This document shows positions 1-5,101 of a stretch of DNA of 7,109 bases, in pieces (position 1 is the stretch's first letter; the number at the start of each line of letters is the position of its first letter). This DNA comes from Chloroflexota bacterium (GTDB lineage Bacteria; Chloroflexota; Anaerolineae; Promineifilales; Promineifilaceae). The translations under genes and the position numbers were made by a program. The notes below the pieces were generated by a model that saw nothing but the letters and a program-made list of their open reading frames with translations, did no database searches and was not told the origin of the DNA. Where the stretch lies: contig JAUVOB010000069.1 of NCBI GenBank assembly GCA_030599405.1, positions 1-7,109 on the forward strand. Reading direction: 5' to 3'.

Positions 1-67
1 CCGCAGGGCTGGCAGCAAGCAATGCAAATATAAGAATTAGTGGTATCAGAAGTAGTTTTCTGTTCAT
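1..67 (-). CDS. N-terminus of a secreted or membrane protein (partial, signal peptide only)
   Basis: Reading leftward from the ATG at 67-65, 22 codons are visible before the window ends. They encode Met-Asn-Arg-Lys, then a continuous hydrophobic stretch (LLLIPLILIFALLA), then ASPA. This is the n-, h- and c-region of a signal peptide, possibly cleaved near the Ala-Ser-Pro-Ala end, or of an N-terminal membrane anchor. The start lies 16 nt after the stop codon (84-86) of the frame-corrected DUF58 gene, so it should be the third gene of the moxR-DUF58 operon. No clear Shine-Dalgarno sequence precedes it, which fits translational coupling. In such operons the following genes are often BatA/BatB-like, transglutaminase-like or other exported proteins (family knowledge). 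Too little is visible to say which this is. Confidence 0.6.
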   Translation of the reverse strand, partial: MNRKLLLIPLILIFALLAASPA

Positions 68-83
68 ATTGTCGAACCATTTA

Positions 84-263
84 CTAGTGGCGGATACGCT
101 TTGCTCTTTCTCTAAAGAAAGACGTCAGTGGCACGGTGTAATCCTCATCCGTTCCAATGTCGATGTGATCTACATTGGCTTGTCTGAAGACATATGACTT
201 GCCATTTTCTAGACGCTGAACGTTGTCGCTATACGCCATCTGCCAAGCCTTGCTATTGGTGTC
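84..263 (-). pseudogene. Out-of-frame C-terminal segment of the DUF58 gene
   Basis: In the frame shifted by one base relative to the upstream DUF58 frame, 59 codons run without interruption from 263 to the TAG at 86-84. They encode DTNSKAWQMAY, then VDHIDIGTDEDYTVPL, and end SFFRERAKRIRH. This matches what is usual at the end of DUF58 proteins: a D(T/S) after the VWV strand, an acidic DxxxIxTDEDY motif, then a basic FFRxRA tail. Inserting one G in the minus-strand sequence tgggtgacacc (giving tgggtggacacc) joins the two parts seamlessly into a 299-residue protein. It is therefore either an assembly or sequencing error or a real loss-of-function deletion. The sequence alone cannot tell which. 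Confidence 0.8.
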
Positions 264-982
264 ACCCAGACAATCTCATCCGTCTCGGGATCTTCAAGAG
301 CAATGAGGCCAACTCCCTTTAAGTCGCTTTCCAGGGGATCATGGAGATCCACGGCGATCACATCGTGCCGCCTGTTCGTAATCGACATCGCTTTACGATA
401 GCTTTCGGGATCGGCCAGGAAGTCGGATACGAGAAAGATAACACTTCGACGCTTCAGCATCTGATTTACTTTCTCAAGAGCCATTTTAATATCAGGTCCA
501 CGTCTTTCCGGCTCGAATGCCAGAAGCTCGCGGATGATTCTTAGCACGTGTCGCCGCCCTTTCCTGGGAGATATATATAGCTCAATTTTGTCGGTAAAGA
601 TGAGCAGACCAACCTTGTCGTTATTCGTGGTAGCTGCAAACGAGAGTACTGCGGTCAATTCGGCAGCGAGCTCTCGCTTGAATCGGTTAACAGAGCCGAA
701 ATTCTCCGAGGCGCTGGCGTCAACAACCAACATTACGGTTAATTCTCTCTCTTCTACATAGCGTTTCACGTAAGGCTGGCCCGTCCGCGCAGTGACGTTC
801 CAATCAATCGTTCGAATTTCGTCGCCGATCTGGTAGGGTCGAACTTCGTCGAACTCCATACCACGACCCTTGAAGATCGAGTGATAATCACCAGCGTAGC
901 TATCGTTGACGAGGCGACGAGTTCGTATTTCGATCCGGCGTATTTTCTTAATCAGGTCTGAAGTAATCATAGTGACCGCCAT
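209..982 (-). CDS. DUF58 / vWA-like protein, frameshifted near its C-terminus
   Basis: The open frame gives 257 residues. Residues 10-80 carry the DUF58 signature: RRIEIRTRRLVND, the GRGMEFDEVRPYQ stretch, then RTIDWNVTARTG and a VEERE segment. Residues 84-133 begin a von Willebrand factor A-like fold with a MIDAS-type DxSxS (VVDASAS, 86-92), and VIFLVSDF follows at 181-188. DUF58 proteins partner MoxR ATPases, and the moxR-like gene ends only 74 nt upstream. The last 17 residues after VWV (238-240) do not look like the family. The expected C-terminus lies in another frame directly downstream (see 84-263), so one base appears to be missing near 262-263 and the intact protein would have 299 residues. 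The start is uncertain: Met1 (982) or Met5 (970), the latter giving MITSDLIKKIRRIEI, closer to the usual family start. Function is inferred as a MoxR partner in assembly or maturation of surface proteins. Confidence 0.88.
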   Translation of the reverse strand: MAVTMITSDLIKKIRRIEIRTRRLVNDSYAGDYHSIFKGRGMEFDEVRPYQIGDEIRTIDWNVTARTGQPYVKRYVEERELTVMLVVDASASENFGSVNRFKRELAAELTAVLSFAATTNNDKVGLLIFTDKIELYISPRKGRRHVLRIIRELLAFEPERRGPDIKMALEKVNQMLKRRSVIFLVSDFLADPESYRKAMSITNRRHDVIAVDLHDPLESDLKGVGLIALEDPETDEIVWVTPIARLGRWRIATTFSV

Positions 983-1056
983 TAAAGTAAATGTAGGAGC
1001 CAGATAGCCGAGTCGTCATCGACTTTCAGGCTCGAGGTTATTTGTCGGTGTCCTGA

Positions 1057-2049
1057 CTAGGGCACGTCTGTATGGTCGAGGATGAGCTGAACGATGTGAT
1101 CGCTACTGATGCTCTCTGCTTCGGCTTCATATGAGGTGATGATGCGGTGGCGCAGGATATCAGGAGCGATTTGCTTAATGTCTTCAGGCGTCACGAACCC
1201 GCGACCTTTGAGGAAGGCATGGGCCCGAGCAGCTTTTACCAGGTAGATGCTAGCTCGAGGCGAAGCGCCATAGCTGATCAGCGTGTTCAACTCGCCCAAT
1301 CCATTCTTTCCAGGTTGGCGAGTGGCTAATACCAGATCCAAAACATACTCTTTGATCTTGTCGTCTACATAGATCTGTTGGACCATTTCGCGTGCATGCA
1401 TGATGTCGGCCGGATTGATTACAGGATTGATTGCAGGCAACTGTGTTCCAGTCATGCGATCGACGATGATTCTTTCCTCAGCCCGGGAGGGGTAATCCAC
1501 CTTAACTTTGAGCATGAACCGGTCCACCTGCGCCTCAGGCAGCGGGTAGGTCCCTTCTTGCTCGATAGGGTTCTGAGTAGCCAGTACCAGGAAGAGATCA
1601 TCCATTAAATAGGTGACGTCGCCGATTGTCACCTGCCGCTCTTCCATAGCTTCTAAAAGGGCACTTTGCACCTTCGCCGGCGCACGGTTGATCTCATCCG
1701 CGAGGATGAGATTGGCAAAAACCGGTCCCTGATGAACGCTGAACTCACTGGTGCGAGGATTATAGATCTGGGTACCTACCAGATCAGCCGGAAGTAAATC
1801 CGGAGTAAACTGGATCCGGGAGAAATCGGCCTGAATCGCCTGCGCGACAGTCTTGATCAGCAATGTTTTAGCGAGACCGGGGACTCCTTCCAGCAGGACA
1901 TGCCCATCGGCTAGCAAAGCGATCAACACCCGCTCTACGAGCATCTCTTGGCCAACCATTACTTTATTGATCTCTGAAAGCAGATCTTGAAGGAATATTG
2001 ACTCCTGTTTCACCTGCATATTTAGATCACGGATTGATGTCATATTCAT
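1057..2049 (-). CDS. MoxR-family AAA+ ATPase
   Basis: A full-length 330-residue MoxR-type AAA+ ATPase, a normal length for the family. Walker A is GVPGLAKT (55-62) and Walker B is LILADE (114-119), followed by INRAPAKVQSALLEAMEE. Sensor 1 is ATQN (157-160), leading into PIEQEGTYPLPEAQVDRF, which includes the conserved arginine. The C-terminal lid has GASPRA (261-266), then KGRGFVTPEDI and LRHRI. MoxR proteins use ATP hydrolysis to remodel or activate partner proteins, usually together with vWA/DUF58 proteins, and a DUF58 gene follows 74 nt downstream on the same strand. The ATG at 2049 is supported by a strong Shine-Dalgarno AGGAGGT at 2062-2056, six bases upstream. Met3 is less well placed. 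All catalytic motifs are present. The cellular client is unknown. Confidence 0.97.
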   Translation of the reverse strand: MNMTSIRDLNMQVKQESIFLQDLLSEINKVMVGQEMLVERVLIALLADGHVLLEGVPGLAKTLLIKTVAQAIQADFSRIQFTPDLLPADLVGTQIYNPRTSEFSVHQGPVFANLILADEINRAPAKVQSALLEAMEERQVTIGDVTYLMDDLFLVLATQNPIEQEGTYPLPEAQVDRFMLKVKVDYPSRAEERIIVDRMTGTQLPAINPVINPADIMHAREMVQQIYVDDKIKEYVLDLVLATRQPGKNGLGELNTLISYGASPRASIYLVKAARAHAFLKGRGFVTPEDIKQIAPDILRHRIITSYEAEAESISSDHIVQLILDHTDVP

Positions 2050-2055
2050 CGAGAT

Positions 2056-2062
2056 ACCTCCT
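2056..2062 (-). promoter_or_regulatory. Shine-Dalgarno of the moxR-like gene
   Basis: AGGAGGT on the minus strand, six bases before the ATG at 2049. It is a near-perfect anti-16S match and fixes the start of the MoxR gene. It is clearly stronger than the ribosome binding sites of the other genes in the window. Confidence 0.85.
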
Positions 2063-2096
2063 AAAAAACGGTATTATTCTGAGTTACGGTACTAAC

Positions 2097-2121
2097 TAGC
2101 TGGTAGATGTCCAGCTACCAG
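2097..2121 (-). repeat. Overlapping alternative hairpins in the moxR leader
   Basis: Two inverted repeats share sequence. TAGCTGG (2097-2103) pairs with CCAGCTA (2111-2117) around a 7-nt loop. CTGGTAG (2100-2106) pairs with CTACCAG (2115-2121) around an 8-nt loop. Both stems are 7 bp and perfect, but they are mutually exclusive because they use overlapping bases. The element lies about 35-70 nt upstream of the moxR Shine-Dalgarno, so it is probably within the transcribed leader. No run of T follows, so it is not a simple terminator. A regulatory role is possible but unproven. Confidence 0.4.
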
Positions 2122-2162
2122 GGGAAGCTTAACATACCATGGCGTCATAGCCTTTAAGGGTG

Positions 2163-2190
2163 TGTATACTTTGTCTTAAGTGAATCTTAA
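2163..2190 (-). promoter_or_regulatory. Candidate promoter for the moxR-DUF58 operon
   Basis: On the minus strand TTAAGA (2190-2185) and TATACA (2168-2163) are separated by 16 bp. Each matches the sigma-70 -35 and -10 consensus at 4 of 6 positions. The inferred leader would be about 100 nt long. A direct repeat (2174-2191) overlaps the -35 and spacer. The match is moderate and other start sites are possible. Confidence 0.35.
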
Positions 2191-2191
2191 G
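2174..2191. repeat. Direct repeat TCTTAAG-N4-TCTTAAG (11-bp period)
   Basis: Two identical heptamers TCTTAAG start at 2174 and 2185, separated by four bases (tgaa). Each contains the palindrome CTTAAG. Heptamers repeated at an 11-bp period are typical of binding sites for OmpR/PhoB-family response regulators (family knowledge). The pair sits across the -35/spacer of the candidate moxR promoter, so it could be an operator. No cognate regulator is encoded in the window. Confidence 0.45.
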
Positions 2192-2226
2192 AGAGCGATC
2201 GGAAGGGCAAGCGTGCTGTTGGCATG

Positions 2227-2255
2227 ATTCCTGGTTCATTCCTGAGCTATTCCTT
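2227..2255. repeat. Triple direct repeat ATTCCTG/ATTCCTG/ATTCCTT at 11-bp period
   Basis: ATTCCTG at 2227 and 2238 and ATTCCTT at 2249 are separated by exactly four bases each time (gttc, agct), so three heptamers lie on the same face of the helix. Read toward moxR the unit is CAGGAAT. It lies about 70-100 bp upstream of the inferred moxR transcription start. The 7+4 architecture matches that of the TCTTAAG pair nearby although the sequence differs. It is probably a regulator-binding site, but the regulator is unknown. Confidence 0.5.
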
Positions 2256-2281
2256 GAAACGATCATTCGGGAGAAATAAAC

Positions 2282-2307
2282 GGGAACGCATTATGTGCGG
2301 CGTTCCC
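2282..2307 (-). terminator. Hairpin, possible minus-strand terminator
   Basis: GGGAACGC (2282-2289) and GCGTTCCC (2300-2307) form a perfect 8-bp GC-rich stem with a 10-nt loop. On the minus strand the stem is followed by GTTTATTTCT, a T-rich but imperfect tail. On the plus strand a GC-rich sequence follows, so a plus-strand terminator is unlikely. If it is a terminator, it would end a minus-strand transcript coming from 2310-2700, where no convincing gene is seen. Confidence 0.3.
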
Positions 2308-2736
2308 CGGCGCGAATTCCGAATATTCGTCGATTATCAGAGATGATTTCTGGACAATCTAGCAGATGAGCTCTGCCAGTAGTTCTTGAGTTCTCCGGCG
2401 AGTTTATTATCATTGCCTACCGTGTAGAAACAGTTAACTGGGCTTCAAACATTGATCACCGGCAACCGGCTCCGAGTCGATTAGCACATATAGTATTTGT
2501 AATTGAACGAGAAATACGATGCCGTTGCGGGTAAAGGGCGCAGCGTGTACGTACAAGCCCTCTTCTCATCAACCGGTTCTGAGCTCGATTATCCAAATCA
2601 ACAGAATTGTAGTACACAAATCTTTGAAGATCGTTAGCAGTGGATGTGTACCAAGTAAATACCGGTAGAGTGAGCATCACCTGCGATAACAGGATAGAGG
2701 TACTAGACAGGCATCTAGAGAAACTGGTACGCGCTG
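2308..2736. other. Long intergenic stretch without a convincing gene
   Basis: About 430 bases hold no recognisable gene on either strand. A minus-strand frame of 74 codons (2680-2456) yields an Arg-rich sequence with no domain, no signal peptide and no good ribosome binding site, and is judged spurious. Several short palindromes are present: CGAATATTCG (2320-2329), TGTACGTACA (2546-2555, flanked by GGGC and GCCC), AACCGGTT (2571-2578) and TACCGGTA (2660-2667). No tRNA cloverleaf or riboswitch was recognised. It may be decayed coding sequence or hold an unrecognised small RNA. Confidence 0.5.
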
Positions 2737-2745
2737 TGGTATAAT
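2737..2745 (+). promoter_or_regulatory. Extended -10 promoter of the rightward operon
   Basis: TGGTATAAT is a perfect sigma-70 -10 hexamer (TATAAT, 2740-2745) with the TGn extension. No good -35 lies 16-18 bp upstream, as is common for extended -10 promoters. Transcription would begin near 2752, giving a leader of about 70 nt before the thioesterase ATG at 2825. The leader contains an inverted repeat AACAAG (2759-2764) / CTTGTT (2785-2790). Confidence 0.6.
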
Positions 2746-2824
2746 TTAGTTATGTAAAAACAAGCGTCGCTGTTATGGGCACAACTTGTTCACAATAAAC
2801 GTCCAATCCAGCGCCTTAAGGAAA

Positions 2825-3298
2825 ATGACATTGCGCAATCGACAACCAAACTCGGATTATTGTTTTGTATGCGGCCGGAAGAACCCCAATGGCCTCTACA
2901 TGTCTTTCTATGACAATGGCGAGAATGAGGTTTTCTCAGAATACAAGGTCTCCGAGGTTTTTCAGGGATACCCTGGCGTGGTTCACGGCGGCGTCGTGGC
3001 TGCTATGCTCGACGAGGTCGTGGCCCGGGTATCAATGATCGATGACCATCATCACTTCATGATGTCAGTTAGGATGGAAGTAAAATATCGCCATCCAATT
3101 CCGACTGAGACCCCTTTGTACATTGTGGGCAGGATCGTTCGAATGCGAGGACGGCTTGGCAAGGCCGTCGGAGAAATTGTGCTCCCTGATGGTTTAGTAG
3201 CGGCTGAGTCGGCTATGACATTGGCTGACGTACCGGACGAGATAATCGCCAACGCAGATGTGGACGCCCTTGGATGGCGTATTGACCAACTGCCATGA
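2825..3298 (+). CDS. PaaI-like hotdog-fold thioesterase
   Basis: From the ATG at 2825 the protein has 157 residues, normal for a single hotdog domain. An N-terminal CFVCGRKNPNGL segment (13-24; Cys13 and Cys16) precedes the domain, as in many PaaI-like proteins of this subgroup. The hotdog helix region reads GVVHGGVVAAMLDEVVAR (51-68), with the conserved HGG and an acidic Asp/Glu pair. The strand VRMEVKYRHPIP (82-93) and a C-terminal GRIV/GEIVL core complete the fold. Such enzymes hydrolyse acyl-CoA thioesters, but the substrate here is unknown. The start is uncertain: a TTG at 2786 adds 13 residues, and a TTG at 2831 has the best spacing from AAGGA (2818-2822). ATG 2825 gives a natural family start. 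It is the first gene after the extended -10 promoter, and the lipoprotein gene starts 25 nt after its stop. Confidence 0.9.
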   Translation: MTLRNRQPNSDYCFVCGRKNPNGLYMSFYDNGENEVFSEYKVSEVFQGYPGVVHGGVVAAMLDEVVARVSMIDDHHHFMMSVRMEVKYRHPIPTETPLYIVGRIVRMRGRLGKAVGEIVLPDGLVAAESAMTLADVPDEIIANADVDALGWRIDQLP

Positions 3299-3323
3299 GC
3301 TACTGCTGCATGTTTTAGACGCA

Positions 3324-3749
3324 ATGGATTTACTCGAAAGGTCGAAGTGGCGGACCATCCAAAGAGTCTGCCTACTCATTTTGTTATCAAGTTCGTTATT
3401 TGTCTTGAACGCCTGTAGTGTATTGAAGATCATTCAGGATGAACAACCGGAAGCAGATTCCTCGAAGGTTGAGGAAGCGACGCTTATCTGCAGTGAAGAG
3501 TGCCAGGATAGAGGTCAATGTGGGTTGGACGAGCTGGGCAGCGAGTTTGTGCTCTTGGCTGGATCCGCTCCCGCCCTCGAAAACCATGACCAAGCCTATC
3601 AAGCTAACACACCTGTCACCATTGTTGGAAAGGAGGACCGTTCAATAATTCAGGTAAGTAGCGGCGTGCCTGTTGATGCGCCTTTCTATAATGTTGTCCT
3701 ACCTGACGGTGGGCAAGCCTGGGTGGCCGGCTGGTGCTTGGGATATTGA
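3324..3749 (+). CDS. Small lipoprotein with SH3-like domain
   Basis: From the ATG at 3324 the product has 141 residues. A basic n-region (ERSKWRTIQR) is followed by a hydrophobic core (VCLLILLSSSLFVL) and a lipobox-like LNAC, with Cys31 as the predicted lipidated residue. Asn at -2 is unusual but tolerated. The mature part has an acidic linker, then a compact domain with four cysteines (C56, C60, C66, C138) starting ATLICSEEC and ending AWVAGWC. The ending resembles bacterial SH3-like domains, and the cysteines could form two disulfides outside the membrane. An upstream in-frame ATG (3258) would overlap the thioesterase by 41 nt and bury the signal peptide, so it was not chosen. It lies between the thioesterase and xdhC, probably in the same operon. 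No function is assigned. It may bind a cell-wall or protein ligand. Confidence 0.8.
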   Translation: MDLLERSKWRTIQRVCLLILLSSSLFVLNACSVLKIIQDEQPEADSSKVEEATLICSEECQDRGQCGLDELGSEFVLLAGSAPALENHDQAYQANTPVTIVGKEDRSIIQVSSGVPVDAPFYNVVLPDGGQAWVAGWCLGY

Positions 3750-3810
3750 CGAACTTGTCGTTTCCCAAGAATATATCTGATGCTGGTTTAGCATTCGGCG
3801 TATCTGAAGA

Positions 3811-4641
3811 ATGAAGAAAAATACATCTAGTAACGACGCGATTGAAGAATTAGTGACCGCCAGGCAAGCGGGTGACCCGGTTGTATTAGCGGTAATCGTC
3901 AAGGCACGGGGATCTGTCCCCCGGCATACTGGGACAAAGATGCTCATATATGCCGGCGGTCGGACTTCAGGTACTATCGGAGGCGGTGAATTAGAAGCCA
4001 GGGTTGTTCAAGAAGCATTGGCTTCTCTTGAAGATAACCAGCCGCGCTATGTTCCTTATTCGCTTGTTGACCCAAAACGCGGGGATCCCGGCGTTTGCGG
4101 TGGAGAAGTCGAGGTTTATGTGGAACCCCATTTACCACCTCTCACAATTCTAATTGTCGGTTGCGGGCACGTCGGTCGGGCCGTGGCCCAACTTGCGAAT
4201 TGGCTCGGTCTTCGCGTCGTAGTAAGCGATGATCGCGAGGGAATGGCGACACCAGAGATGGTGCCTGAAGCAGATTTCTATTTTCCAGGATCTATCGAAG
4301 ACACGCTCGCTTCATTCAAGGTTAACATCACGACGTATATTATTGCCGTCACCCGTAACGTTGAGATTGACAGACAAGTATTACCAAGGTTATTGAATAC
4401 GGAAGCTCCCTACATCGGTGTTATAGGTAGCCGCCGGAGGTGGGAAGAGACCCGGAAACTGTTAATGGCGGATGGGTTGAGCGAAGAGCAGATTAGCCGC
4501 TTTCATTCCCCAATTGGCCTTGAGCTGCATGCGGAAACACCTGAGGAAATAGCCGTGAGCATCTTGGCTGAGGTCATCATGCTTCATCGCGGTGGAACCG
4601 GTGATCGCATGGCAGTTGCGCCAAAACAAGATGCGGTCTGA
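3811..4641 (+). CDS. xdhC: XdhC/CoxI-family molybdenum cofactor maturation factor
   Basis: A full 276-residue XdhC/CoxI protein. The N-terminal XdhC domain shows GSVPRHTGTKM (34-44), GTIGGGELE (54-62) and GDPGVCGG (91-98), including the conserved Cys96 of the (V/M)CGG motif. A Rossmann domain follows with LIVGCGHVGRAVAQLA (113-128), then YIGVIGSRRRW (201-211) and SPIGLELHAETPEEIAVSI (233-251). Family members bind the molybdenum cofactor, help its sulfuration and deliver it to xanthine-dehydrogenase-family enzymes. The enzyme subunits are encoded immediately downstream on the same strand, so this is very likely the dedicated chaperone. The ATG at 3811 has only a weak purine stretch (GAAGA) directly before it. 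The gene begins 61 nt after the lipoprotein gene and ends 100 nt before the first membrane-protein gene. Confidence 0.95.
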   Translation: MKKNTSSNDAIEELVTARQAGDPVVLAVIVKARGSVPRHTGTKMLIYAGGRTSGTIGGGELEARVVQEALASLEDNQPRYVPYSLVDPKRGDPGVCGGEVEVYVEPHLPPLTILIVGCGHVGRAVAQLANWLGLRVVVSDDREGMATPEMVPEADFYFPGSIEDTLASFKVNITTYIIAVTRNVEIDRQVLPRLLNTEAPYIGVIGSRRRWEETRKLLMADGLSEEQISRFHSPIGLELHAETPEEIAVSILAEVIMLHRGGTGDRMAVAPKQDAV

Positions 4642-4741
4642 TCTTTTGCAAGGCGTTGTTTTCAGAAGCTCTTTGTAGATAGCGGCTGCGACGAGGGGTA
4701 TCGTCTTACAATCGATGTTTTCGGAAATTGGTAGGTGAATT

Positions 4742-5101
4742 ATGCGACTAGAAAGAAAACGCGATGCAGAGTTAGCCAAGCGCAAGGGTCTGGCCATCAA
4801 GACAATCATCGCTCTGATCTGGTTTGGCCTTTGTTTCACCGCAGCATACTTCCTCGTCAACTGGCTATTTGACTCTGATATACTCACCATCGGCGCCATT
4901 TACAACCGTTTTCGAATTCCGAGGACGGTCAGCGAGGAATTCATTCGGCTCGGACTTATGGTACTTATAGTTTTTCTGATGAATTTTTTCGTTCTGATTG
5001 GTTACGCTTTTGCAAGCCCGCTAGGCCGTGTGCGCCCTGGAAAACCGTCTCTCAGATCGCCAGAACCTGATCCAAACGCCGATCGATATGACTATCGCTA
5101 A
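4742..5101 (+). CDS. Two-helix membrane protein A (paralogue of 6589-6948)
   Basis: 119 residues with no family that I recognise. A basic N-terminus (MRLERKRDAELAKRKGL) leads to a first membrane helix (about 20-43), a short loop with IPRTVSEEF (59-67), a second helix (about 68-91) ending FFVLIGYAFASP, and a Pro-rich, charged tail with RPG.P (98-102) and PDP (109-111). By the positive-inside rule both ends should be cytoplasmic. TAGGTG (4732-4737) four bases before the ATG serves as a ribosome binding site. Its stop overlaps the start of the FAD/FeS subunit gene by 14 nt. A second 119-residue protein downstream aligns without gaps at about 49 of 119 identical positions (hand count). The placement among molybdenum-hydroxylase genes suggests an anchor or accessory protein, which is inference only. 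Confidence 0.85.
   Translation: MRLERKRDAELAKRKGLAIKTIIALIWFGLCFTAAYFLVNWLFDSDILTIGAIYNRFRIPRTVSEEFIRLGLMVLIVFLMNFFVLIGYAFASPLGRVRPGKPSLRSPEPDPNADRYDYR

Noticed and set aside
263..265. Programmed ribosomal frameshift in the DUF58 gene
   Set aside because: No slippery heptamer, stimulatory hairpin or family precedent; a simple one-base deletion explains it better.
1011..1024. AGTCG-TCAT-CGACT hairpin between the moxR-like and DUF58 genes
   Set aside because: Only 5 bp in a short gap inside an operon, without a terminator tail.
2456..2680. 74-codon minus-strand open frame in the intergenic region
   Set aside because: Arg-rich composition without domain, signal peptide or ribosome binding site, and no supporting context.
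2775..2798. Seven-codon reading frame (ATG 2775 to TAA 2798) in the thioesterase leader
   Set aside because: No ribosome binding site and no attenuator-like codon run; such frames occur by chance.
3780..3794. ATGCT/AGCAT 5-bp hairpin before xdhC
   Set aside because: Short AT-rich stem with no T tract; it does not support a terminator or regulatory call.
5028..5087. Upstream ATG adding 20 residues to the FAD/FeS subunit
   Set aside because: It would overlap the membrane protein A gene by 74 nt, and the added residues resemble no family N-terminus. ATG 5088 gives a normal short overlap.
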